In this document: in pieces, positions 37,682 to 45,809 of the stretch
Layout of the letters: the number at the start of each line of letters is the position of its first letter
Numbering within the stretch: the first letter of the stretch is position 1
DNA from: Candidatus Venteria ishoeyi
GTDB lineage: Bacteria; Pseudomonadota; Gammaproteobacteria; Beggiatoales; Beggiatoaceae
Direction of reading: 5' to 3'
Assembly (NCBI RefSeq): GCF_030378065.1
Contig: NZ_JAUCGJ010000003.1
Coordinates: forward strand, 1 to 64,000
DNA length: 64,000 nt
Notes under the pieces: model-generated
Database searches by the model: none
The model's input: only the letters and a program-made list of their open reading frames with translations
What the model was told of the DNA's origin: nothing
Position numbers and translations under genes: made by a program

Positions 37682-38977
37682 ATGAATAAAAAAATCCTGA
37701 TTATTGGCGGCGGTGGTCGCGAACATGCGCTGGCCTGGAAAGCCGCACAATCTGAATACGTCAACAAGGTTTACGTGGCACCCGGCAATGCCGGTACAGC
37801 ACTGGAACCTAAACTGGAAAATATCGACATCAGTGCCGATGATTTAGCGGGTTTACTGAGATTTGCCCAGGCACAACACATTGATTTAACCATAGTTGGG
37901 CCGGAAGCCCCTTTAGTTGCCGGTTTTGTGGATCAATTTCTGGCAGCAGGCTTGCCTTGTTTTGGCCCAAGCCAAGGTGCAGCACAACTGGAAGGTTCTA
38001 AAACCTTCAGCAAAGACTTTCTGGCACGTCACAAAATCCCAACTGCGGCCTATGCCACATTTACCGAAATTGAACCCGCCTGTGCTTATATTCAACAGCA
38101 AGGCGCGCCGATTGTGGTCAAGGCGGATGGTCTGGCAGCCGGTAAAGGCGTGATTCTGGCGCAAAGCGAAGAAGAAGCCATGCAGGCAGTGAAAGACATG
38201 CTGGCTGGTAATGCTTTTGGTGATGCCGGACATCGCGTGGTGATTGAAGAACTTTTACAGGGTGAGGAAGCCAGTTTTATTTGCATGGTGGATGGCAGCC
38301 ACATTCTGCCGATGGCAACTTCTCAGGATCATAAAGCCCGTGATGCTGGCGATCTGGGGCCTAATACCGGTGGTATGGGGGCTTACTCACCAGCACCCGT
38401 GGTGACAGCGGAAATGCACCAGCGCGTTATGCGTGAAGTGATTGAACCCACCGTTGCCGGTATGGCGGCGGAAGGCCATCCTTATACCGGGTTTTTATAT
38501 GCAGGATTGATGATTACCGCAGATGGTACGCCTAAGGTGCTGGAATACAATTGTCGTTTTGGCGACCCGGAAACTCAGCCTATCATGTTACGTCTGCAAT
38601 CTGATCTGGTGACTCTGTGTGAAGCCGCGCTGGCAGGCACACTGGATCAATGTAGCGCACAGTGGGACAGCCGGGTTTCCCTGGGCGTGGTATTAGCCGC
38701 AGGTGGTTATCCTGCCGATTATGCTAAAGGCCACCCTATCAAGTTACCGGAAACAGATGGAAAACATGCCAAAATTTTCCATGCCGGTACAGCGGAAAAA
38801 GACGGTGATGTTGTCACCAATGGTGGGCGGGTGTTGTGTGTTTGCGCATTAGGCAATACGGTCAGTGATGCGCAAAAGGCTGCCTATGACTGGGTTAAAC
38901 AAGTGCATTGGCAGGATATGTTTTATCGCCCGGATATTGGCTATCGCGCTGTACAACGAGAAGCCGCTAATAATTAA
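37682..38977 (+). CDS. purD: phosphoribosylamine-glycine ligase
   Basis: Second step of purine synthesis: joins glycine to phosphoribosylamine using ATP. 431 residues, standard size. N-terminal IIGGGGREHALAWK, the ATP-grasp core APIVVKADGLAAGKGVILA, LPMATSQDHKARDAGDLGPN, GGMGAYSPAPV and metal-binding LEYNCRFGDPETQPIM are all present. The usual partner purH is not adjacent. Confidence 0.97.
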   Translation: MNKKILIIGGGGREHALAWKAAQSEYVNKVYVAPGNAGTALEPKLENIDISADDLAGLLRFAQAQHIDLTIVGPEAPLVAGFVDQFLAAGLPCFGPSQGAAQLEGSKTFSKDFLARHKIPTAAYATFTEIEPACAYIQQQGAPIVVKADGLAAGKGVILAQSEEEAMQAVKDMLAGNAFGDAGHRVVIEELLQGEEASFICMVDGSHILPMATSQDHKARDAGDLGPNTGGMGAYSPAPVVTAEMHQRVMREVIEPTVAGMAAEGHPYTGFLYAGLMITADGTPKVLEYNCRFGDPETQPIMLRLQSDLVTLCEAALAGTLDQCSAQWDSRVSLGVVLAAGGYPADYAKGHPIKLPETDGKHAKIFHAGTAEKDGDVVTNGGRVLCVCALGNTVSDAQKAAYDWVKQVHWQDMFYRPDIGYRAVQREAANN

Positions 38978-38994
38978 TTTCCCAGAAAAATAAC

Positions 38995-39019
38995 GGATAC
39001 CCCCTCCGAAGGGGTATCC
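38995..39019. repeat. GGATACC palindrome, copy 2
   Basis: GGATACCCC and GGGGTATCC (perfect 9-bp arms) surround CTCCGAA, with flanks TAAC and ATAA. On the minus strand it reads TTATGGATACCCC, the same as the left end of the palindrome at 11397-11425. It lies between purD and hldE and may also attenuate transcription, though there is no T-run. Confidence 0.55.
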
Positions 39020-39044
39020 ATAAAGTATTTACCTGATAAGCACT

Positions 39045-40460
39045 ATGTATTTACCTATTCCTGATTTCAAACGCGCCCGTGTTCTGGTGCTTGGTGATGT
39101 CATGCTGGATCGTTACTGGCACGGCAGCACTTCGCGCATATCCCCGGAAGCACCCGTACCCGTGGTGCGTGTGCAACAGCAACAAGAGCGTCCTGGCGGC
39201 GCGGCAAACGTCGCGCTGAATATTCGTGCATTGAATGCTAACGCGCAACTGATGGGCGTTACTGGCGATGATAGCATCGCCGATATGCTGGAACAGCAAT
39301 TACGCGAACAAGGCGTTGACTGCTTTTTTCAACGTCACGCCGATGTCCCCACCATCACCAAACTGCGTATACTCAGCCGTCACCAACAACTGATTCGCGT
39401 GGATTTTGAAGAAGCTTTTGCCAGTCTGGACATCCCCGCCTTACAAACACAACTTGCTGACATTCTGCCTCAGGTTCAGGTTGTGGTGTTATCCGATTAC
39501 GCCAAAGGCGCATTATCCGATCCCGGTGAATACATCGCTATGGCGCGTGCTGCCGGACGCCCGGTGCTGGTAGACCCCAAAGGCCAGGATTTCCGGCGTT
39601 ATCGTGGCGCAACTTTGATTACACCAAATTTAACCGAATTTGAAGCCGTGGTTGGTACCTGCCCAGATGAAAACACCCTGGTGGAGCGCGGTGAACAACT
39701 ACGCAAAGACCTGGAGCTGGCAGCCTTGCTCATCACCCGCAGCGAACACGGCATGACGCTATTGCAAAAAAATCATGCCCCGCTGCACCTGCCTGCGCAA
39801 GCACGGGAGGTTTATGACGTAACGGGCGCGGGTGATACCGTCATTGGCGTACTGGCTGCCAGCCTTGCCGCCGGAGAAGATCTTGCCAGTGCCACTGCAC
39901 TGGCAAACCTCGCCGCCAGTCTGGTGGTAGCCAAACTGGGCGCGGAAACCATCACCCCGGCAGAACTGGAAACTGCACAGCATATGCCGCACGAACACGG
40001 GATATATGCTGCAGAAATGCTCAAGCCACTGGTATTACAGGCACAGGAACAAGGTCAGAAGGTGGTGATGACTAACGGTTGTTTTGATTTGCTTCACGCC
40101 GGTCATGTACAGTATTTATCTCAGGCTCGGCAACTGGGGGATAGGCTGATCGTTGCCGTAAATGATGATGATTCCGTGCGCCGCCTCAAAGGTGACAAGC
40201 GCCCGATTAATCCTCTGGCACAACGCATGGCGGTACTCAATGGCCTGGAATCTGTGGACTGGGTGGTACCCTTTGGTGAAGACACTCCTGAGCAATTGAT
40301 TTGTGACTTATTGCCCGATGTTTTAGTCAAAGGGGGGGATTACCAGGTACATGAAATTGCGGGACATCAATGCGTACAGGCACAAGGTGGTGAAGTGCGG
40401 ATACTGGATTTTCTGGCGGGTTGCTCCAGCAGCGCAATGATTCATAAAATGACCGATTAA
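39045..40460 (+). CDS. hldE: bifunctional D-glycero-beta-D-manno-heptose-7-P kinase / heptose-1-P adenylyltransferase
   Basis: 471 residues, fused HldA and HldC activities for ADP-heptose synthesis, needed for the LPS inner core. The N-terminal ribokinase-type domain (1-320) has [15 protein letters not shown] and the catalytic [17 protein letters not shown]. The C-terminal nucleotidyltransferase domain (about 340-471) has [19 protein letters not shown] with the HxGH motif, and [13 protein letters not shown]. Both domains are complete. Followed at 15 bp by a GT-C-like membrane protein on the same strand. Confidence 0.97.
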   Translation: MYLPIPDFKRARVLVLGDVMLDRYWHGSTSRISPEAPVPVVRVQQQQERPGGAANVALNIRALNANAQLMGVTGDDSIADMLEQQLREQGVDCFFQRHADVPTITKLRILSRHQQLIRVDFEEAFASLDIPALQTQLADILPQVQVVVLSDYAKGALSDPGEYIAMARAAGRPVLVDPKGQDFRRYRGATLITPNLTEFEAVVGTCPDENTLVERGEQLRKDLELAALLITRSEHGMTLLQKNHAPLHLPAQAREVYDVTGAGDTVIGVLAASLAAGEDLASATALANLAASLVVAKLGAETITPAELETAQHMPHEHGIYAAEMLKPLVLQAQEQGQKVVMTNGCFDLLHAGHVQYLSQARQLGDRLIVAVNDDDSVRRLKGDKRPINPLAQRMAVLNGLESVDWVVPFGEDTPEQLICDLLPDVLVKGGDYQVHEIAGHQCVQAQGGEVRILDFLAGCSSSAMIHKMTD

Positions 40461-40475
40461 ACTGAGCCTGTACCA

Positions 40476-42185
40476 ATGCCAATATCCATCAAGCGAATGA
40501 AAATTTTATCCAACAAAACAAATTTATGGGTTTTTCTGTTTTTCCTGTTAACTTGTTTCAGCCTGTATCAATACAGCCTGGGATTCTGGTGGGCCTGGGA
40601 TGATACCCAGATTCTGAAACACGCCTTATCTTATCAACCCTGGCAATATTTTTTCTCCCCGGAAAGCTGGCAGATTTTATCCAGTGCCAACCTCACCCCC
40701 TGGGTTTCTTTCTCATTTGCTATAGACGCTTATTTATTCGGTCATACCCCTGCCGCTTTTTATGGACACCAATTACTGGCGCTGGCGTTGGTCGTTTACC
40801 TCAGTTATGCTTTATTACGCTTATACACTGGCTTATATCCCGCTTTATTTGGCAGTTTGTTGTTTTTATGCGCACCCGCCAGCGTTGCCATCAGCCAGCA
40901 ATTAATGATTCGGCATTATCTGGAAGGTTTGTTATTTTTTATTGTGGCCTTGTATGCCTATATCATGTCCCTGCGTCACGCTAAACCAGTTCGTTATTAT
41001 TGGTTAAGCTTAAGTGTCTGCGCTTTTGTACTGGCGATGACCGCAAAAGAAACCTATGTGCCACTGGTATTACTACTGCCCTTTCTGCCGGAAGCCACAC
41101 TCAAGCAACGCTTAACACATTTTATCCCTTATCTGGTATTGCTGCTGGCTTATGCACTGTGGCGCTCTTTTATGCTGGAGTCCTGGATCGGTGGCTATCA
41201 GGATCAGGCGCAGTCCTTATTACATTTACAACTGCAATTACCGGTTTATCTCAGTAATATGTTATTTGGAACAAGCACTTATGCGCTGCTTGCGGCTTTA
41301 CTCGTCTTATCCGCTGTGTTGTACAGCCTCTGGTTTTTCCGCCACACACGTTATTTAATTTTGGCAAGCAGCGTGTTAATTGCCGGGCCACTGCTGCCGG
41401 TTATTTTATTATTAGCCAGCCAATCCCCGTTAAATCAACGCTTATTAATACTCCCCACCTGGGCGGTTTGTATGGCAAGCGCGCTGATTATTAATCAGTT
41501 GTACCAGCGCTATCGCCCCCTCAAGCTGCGGATTTTACTGTTTTTGGCTGTTTTATTTATGAGTTTTATCTGGGTGCGTCAGGCTATGAGCGTGCATACC
41601 ATATTAAACCAGCAACGTCAGGCGTTTGAAGTCAAAGGCCGTTTTATCGCCCATGCCAAAGCCAATCAGGTGCTGGTTGATGCGGGGGATTGGTATGCAC
41701 ATGGTGCTTTATGGCTACGTCAGCAAAGCAGCGCGACAGCACCACGTTTATTATTTGACTGGATAGAAATGGATCAAGCTGCATTGCCAGATAACGAACC
41801 AGCTAGCGAGTTTTTTCAATACCAAACGGCTTGCGCCTGCATTAAAAACATCACCCCACAACTTGAACCACAATTACAGCAGTGGCGCTCACAACGGAAA
41901 AGCACAGCGCCTTTATCAGTACAGCTCTCTTACCAGGGCCATCATCTGCAATGGCAGTTTGGCCCTTATACCACGGGCAGCTATCAGATTATTGATCCGG
42001 TTTTATTCGGGGCTTCACCCCTGCCTGCCAAAGGCCAGGTACGCACCCGTTATCCTGAGCCACAGTTTCGCTTTTATTTGCGTTACCAATCCCTGGAAGG
42101 CTGGATACGCTATTCACCTTTATTAACACTGGACTTTACCACAACGCCTATTACCCTTGACTGGGTGAACGAATCTGCAAAGTAG
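40476..42185 (+). CDS. polytopic membrane protein, GT-C glycosyltransferase-like
   Basis: 569 residues (or 562 from an ATG seven codons in). About ten hydrophobic helices span residues 15-400. The loop after the first helix has WWAWDDTQILKHA, an acidic motif in the place of the catalytic Asp pair of GT-C enzymes, followed by LTPWVSFSFAIDAYLFG and FYGHQLLALAL. The C-terminal 170 residues are soluble, probably periplasmic. GT-C enzymes use polyprenyl-phosphate sugars to glycosylate lipid A, glycans or proteins. The location behind hldE suggests an envelope glycan role; the family is not identified firmly. Confidence 0.65.
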   Translation: MPISIKRMKILSNKTNLWVFLFFLLTCFSLYQYSLGFWWAWDDTQILKHALSYQPWQYFFSPESWQILSSANLTPWVSFSFAIDAYLFGHTPAAFYGHQLLALALVVYLSYALLRLYTGLYPALFGSLLFLCAPASVAISQQLMIRHYLEGLLFFIVALYAYIMSLRHAKPVRYYWLSLSVCAFVLAMTAKETYVPLVLLLPFLPEATLKQRLTHFIPYLVLLLAYALWRSFMLESWIGGYQDQAQSLLHLQLQLPVYLSNMLFGTSTYALLAALLVLSAVLYSLWFFRHTRYLILASSVLIAGPLLPVILLLASQSPLNQRLLILPTWAVCMASALIINQLYQRYRPLKLRILLFLAVLFMSFIWVRQAMSVHTILNQQRQAFEVKGRFIAHAKANQVLVDAGDWYAHGALWLRQQSSATAPRLLFDWIEMDQAALPDNEPASEFFQYQTACACIKNITPQLEPQLQQWRSQRKSTAPLSVQLSYQGHHLQWQFGPYTTGSYQIIDPVLFGASPLPAKGQVRTRYPEPQFRFYLRYQSLEGWIRYSPLLTLDFTTTPITLDWVNESAK

Positions 42186-42201
42186 AGGAATTTGCAGGCA
42201 A

Positions 42202-42240
42202 TGACTGAAAACCGTTTCCACCTCAACCTAAGTGCTTGAT
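42202..42240 (-). repeat. 41-bp dispersed repeat, copy R4
   Basis: On the minus strand it reads ATCAAGCACTTAGGTTGAGG then TGGAAACGGTTTTCAGTC, matching R3 at most positions. It overlaps the last codons of the PP2C gene (its stop TGA lies inside the repeat), so the C-terminal tail of that protein derives from it. Confidence 0.5.
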
Positions 42241-43071
42241 ATGGAAAAATGCAAGCAGATGTTGCCACCAGCTTTGGCGTGGCAACTGGGAAGATGAAGG
42301 TGGAATCTGTACCAGAATAACGGAAATATTATCTTCGCCACCGCTGTTATTAGCCGCTTCCAACAATTGTTTTGCTGCCTGATCTAAATCTGTTTGCGCA
42401 CAAAGTATCTGCTGGATTTTAATATCCTCCAGCATATCATTCAGGCCATCGGAACACAGCAGATAACGATCACCGGCCTGGGTCTGGGCTTCAGTAAGCT
42501 CAACCTCAACATCCATATTCACGCCTAAGGCACGCGTGACCAGGTTGCGGTTAGGTGAATGGCGCGCTTCTTCCTGGGTATAAAGACCGTTATCAATTAA
42601 TTCCTGTAAAACGGAATGATCATTGGTCAGGCATTCCAGCTTTTGTCCACGCAACCGGTACAAGCGGGAGTCACCCACATGCGCGATACTTAAGGCTTGT
42701 GCGTAAAATAATGCTGCGACAATCGTGGTTCCCATGCCGCGATATTCAGTACGGCTTTGCGCCGTTTGAAAAATCGCAAGATTGGCTTTTAATACCGCTT
42801 GCTGCAATAATAAACTGGCATGTTGATAACCCAGGCTCTCATCCACTGCCACCAGATTTACCTGGGCCTGCTCCGCTTGCAGGGCCTGCATGGTTTCCGT
42901 AACGGCTACCTCACTGGCAATTTCACCCGCCTGATAACCGCCCATGCCATCAGCCAGCACAGCAATTGCACAGTCAGGCCCCACATCCGCAACAATACGA
43001 TCTTCATTATGCTCGCGCAACTGTCCCGTATCTGTGTGGCAAACAATTTGTATGGTATTGGTTTTACTCAT
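42223..43071 (-). CDS. PP2C-family Ser/Thr protein phosphatase (Stp/PppA type)
   Basis: 282 residues from MSKTNTIQIVC; this ATG overlaps the kinase stop (ATGA), and a reading 25 codons longer is rejected. PP2C motifs in order: GQLREHNEDRIVAD, AVLADGMGGYQAGEIASE with metal-binding Asp and Gly, GMGTTIVAALF, AHVGDSRLYRL, DHSVLQELIDNG, LVTRALG, LLCSDGLNDML and GGEDNISVILV. Soluble and cytoplasmic. It should reverse phosphorylation by the coupled kinase. The last residues fall inside a dispersed repeat. Confidence 0.94.
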   Translation of the reverse strand: MSKTNTIQIVCHTDTGQLREHNEDRIVADVGPDCAIAVLADGMGGYQAGEIASEVAVTETMQALQAEQAQVNLVAVDESLGYQHASLLLQQAVLKANLAIFQTAQSRTEYRGMGTTIVAALFYAQALSIAHVGDSRLYRLRGQKLECLTNDHSVLQELIDNGLYTQEEARHSPNRNLVTRALGVNMDVEVELTEAQTQAGDRYLLCSDGLNDMLEDIKIQQILCAQTDLDQAAKQLLEAANNSGGEDNISVILVQIPPSSSQLPRQSWWQHLLAFFHIKHLG

Positions 43072-45662
43072 AATGAGGTGTCTGATCCGTTCTTTAATTC
43101 GGGCTGGTTTTTTACATAAGCTTGTAAAATCCACTGATCCCGGCACTGACGTAACGCTTCAGCCAGACTTGCGCCATCGGGATACCTGTTTTTATAGTTT
43201 TTTTCCAATAAAATATCAATCACTTCTTGTAAACAAACGGGCAAATCTTTACGCACGGATAAAATATCCCGATGTGGCTCACTGGCAATCTGAAACATCA
43301 AACTGGCCATAGAGTCTGCCTCAAAAGGTAAAGCCCCCGTCAATAATTGATAGAGGCTAACACCTAAAGAAAACAAATCTGAGCGACCATCAACAGTTTT
43401 ACCCGCTAATTGCTCTGGCGACATGTATGAAGGTGTGCCTAATATGATACCAGTACGGGTTTTCTGACTGTCAGTGATTCGGGCAATGCCAAAATCAGTC
43501 AGTTTGAACTGTCCATTAGCGGCATTGTACAGGATATTATCGGGCTTAATGTCGCGATGTACTACTTTTCGCTCATGCGCATAAAACAGTGCTTCAGCGG
43601 TTTTAATCGCAATATCAAACAGGTTATCCAATGGCAAAATGTTATTCGGGCGCGTGTAGGCAGCCAAACTGCCGCCCTTAAAGTATTCCATTGCGATATA
43701 AGCCAGATCGCCTTCTTCACCAGCATCATACACGGCAATGATCGATTCATGCGTCAAACGCCCAGCTGCGGATGCACCACGAAAGAAACGGGCAATGGCA
43801 TCTTGCAGGGCTTCGCCTTCAAATTCTGCTGCCAGGGCTAAGGTTTTGATGGCAACCATACGATCCATTTTACTGTCTCGTCCCAGATACACCACGCCCA
43901 TTGCGCCTTTACCCAGCTTTTTCTCGATTTGGTAACGTCCCAACATGGGCTTGCGTAATTCGCTGTTCGCTTCCAGCCATTGACTGAGGCGATTGCTGGC
44001 ATATTTACCCGGCAGGCGCGCGCGTTGTGCTGTTTGTAATTGTAACAAACGTTGTTCAACATCCCGATAATTCGGTGATTTTTCTATTAGGTATTGATAA
44101 GCCGCAAGTGCTTGCCGGGTCTGTGCCTTACGCTCAAAATCCAATGCCAGGTTATATAAAATACCGGCCATCTGTTTATCCACCGGACATAATAAAAATT
44201 TTTCAAAGGCTGCTTCCAGCCGTCCCTGCCCTTGCCAAGCCAGCCCTAGCAAACGATTGGCTTCTATCGCCTCATTCCCCAGATGTACCTGATGACGTAA
44301 GGTAAAACTGATATATTTCAGGATTAATACCAGCCATACACTCAATAGTAACAACATTGCCCACGACAAGGGAATCCACCAGGACATCCACAACAGCAAA
44401 ACCCATTGCACCATCAATAACAGCAATAATCCCATGAAACTTGCCAGGGTCAACCAGGCCGGGTTGCGTGGTGATAATACAAACCAGCAAAATAATAAGG
44501 TCAGCAGGCCAGCGATGGCTTGCGCTAATAGCATCCACCGTGGTTGACTGACCAGTTGTTGATTTAACAAACTGCTTAAGGTATTGGCAACTTGTAACAG
44601 CGGGGCAACACTGGCATTAGCCAGTGCCTGTTGCGGCAGTTGCAAGCTGCTGGCAGTTAAGCCCAGTAATACAATTTTGTCACGAAACCTGTCGGGATCA
44701 GCCTGGTTTTGTAGAATCTGCGCCAGAGAAATCACCGGGAAGGGGCGGTATAACCAGGGACGCGCCTGTAATTGCGCATCAGTCATAAAACGCTGCGTGC
44801 CGATGCGCACGCCTTGCCCTAAAGCAACTGAAATCGGTGCGTCTAAAGCCTTGGCTGCCAGTGCTAAACTCAGCGAAGGATAATAGTGCTGTTGATACTG
44901 GAACACCAGTGGCGAGAGATAAGGACTACTTTTTGGATCAAAATCTCCGGGAGCCAGACCACCCACACCAGCAATTGCGCGCTGCAAAGCTGACAATGGG
45001 GGAATCACCATTGCTGCCCTGCGAGGCGGTGCTTCTGGCAATTGAAAATCCTGATTAACTTGTTGCAGGCGATGGGCAATAATACTGGTCGGGAGGGGCT
45101 GGGTTTGCAAAATTGGGTTTGCAGTTTCTGTGGTCAGTTGTTGATCCAACCAAAACGGCATGGCTTGAATAAATTTGCCATTGTTTTGAATTGCGCGGGC
45201 TAAAATCTGCTCAGGGTTCAAAACCTGTTTAAGCTGTCCCAGTTGTATACCCAGTTGATTAATTTCTGAGATGATTTGTGGATCATCATCAAATGCGCGG
45301 TTGAGTAACTCACTGGCTTCGTAAAAATCCAACACGGTTTGTATAACCGGATATATGGATTCATATTCTAACTGATGCCAGAACAAGGTATTACCCAATA
45401 AACGCGGTTGCTGCTGATTCAACCATTGTACGGCGCGCGCGTAGTGCGTATAAGATAAGGGCCAACCACTGAGTGCTTGCAGGCTTTGATCATCAATGGC
45501 AACTAACAGAATATCCGGGTGCGGCGGTGTTGCCAACCAGGACATTTGCGTTTCATACAGCCAGTCCTCCAGCGGTTCTAACCAGCCTATGCGCGCAAAC
45601 AATAAAATGCCCAGTGCCAGGATAACACTGATTAACCAGTCTTTACGGTGTTGAAAGCGCAT
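43068..45662 (-). CDS. CHASE2-domain Ser/Thr protein kinase
   Basis: 864 residues. One N-terminal helix (9-27) and a periplasmic CHASE2 sensor (about 30-365; ILLVAIDDQSL, DKIVLLGLTA) are followed by three closely spaced helices (about 376-450). Next come a cytoplasmic TPR-like helical linker (about 465-545) and a Hanks-type kinase domain (577-845): LGKGAMGVVYLG, VAIK with K606, HRDIKPDN (702-709), DFG (723-725), GTPSYMSPEQ and DLFSLGVSLYQLLTG. All catalytic residues are kept. It follows a CHASE2 cyclase gene and overlaps the PP2C gene, forming a kinase-phosphatase unit. Signal and targets are unknown. Confidence 0.94.
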   Translation of the reverse strand: MRFQHRKDWLISVILALGILLFARIGWLEPLEDWLYETQMSWLATPPHPDILLVAIDDQSLQALSGWPLSYTHYARAVQWLNQQQPRLLGNTLFWHQLEYESIYPVIQTVLDFYEASELLNRAFDDDPQIISEINQLGIQLGQLKQVLNPEQILARAIQNNGKFIQAMPFWLDQQLTTETANPILQTQPLPTSIIAHRLQQVNQDFQLPEAPPRRAAMVIPPLSALQRAIAGVGGLAPGDFDPKSSPYLSPLVFQYQQHYYPSLSLALAAKALDAPISVALGQGVRIGTQRFMTDAQLQARPWLYRPFPVISLAQILQNQADPDRFRDKIVLLGLTASSLQLPQQALANASVAPLLQVANTLSSLLNQQLVSQPRWMLLAQAIAGLLTLLFCWFVLSPRNPAWLTLASFMGLLLLLMVQWVLLLWMSWWIPLSWAMLLLLSVWLVLILKYISFTLRHQVHLGNEAIEANRLLGLAWQGQGRLEAAFEKFLLCPVDKQMAGILYNLALDFERKAQTRQALAAYQYLIEKSPNYRDVEQRLLQLQTAQRARLPGKYASNRLSQWLEANSELRKPMLGRYQIEKKLGKGAMGVVYLGRDSKMDRMVAIKTLALAAEFEGEALQDAIARFFRGASAAGRLTHESIIAVYDAGEEGDLAYIAMEYFKGGSLAAYTRPNNILPLDNLFDIAIKTAEALFYAHERKVVHRDIKPDNILYNAANGQFKLTDFGIARITDSQKTRTGIILGTPSYMSPEQLAGKTVDGRSDLFSLGVSLYQLLTGALPFEADSMASLMFQIASEPHRDILSVRKDLPVCLQEVIDILLEKNYKNRYPDGASLAEALRQCRDQWILQAYVKNQPELKNGSDTSL

Positions 45663-45684
45663 GGATAAGGGCCGTTACCTGTAA

Positions 45685-45807
45685 TTATGGCGCTGGCAGC
45701 GGTATTTCACGCTGTTGTAAAATTGACAGTGCAGTCAATGAAATATGCGCGTTAAAACGCCAGACTATTTGAAAAAATCGTGACGTATCTATTACCGGTT
45801 TAAGCAT
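45685..45807 (-). CDS. small ORF of 40 residues between the cyclase and kinase genes
   Basis: ATG at 45807 lies two bases after the cyclase stop, with AAGAGAA upstream as a possible ribosome binding site. It encodes MLKPVIDTSRFFQIVWRFNA and 20 more residues, ending 22 bp before the kinase start. It fills an otherwise tight operon gap, and a weak amphipathic helix is possible. No homology is recognised, and chance is possible. Confidence 0.3.
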   Translation of the reverse strand: MLKPVIDTSRFFQIVWRFNAHISLTALSILQQREIPLPAP

Positions 45808-45809
45808 CT

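Noticed and set aside
42223-43146. Longer PP2C start at 43146
   Set aside because: It would read through the kinase C-terminus; the ATG overlapping the kinase stop is the normal coupled start.
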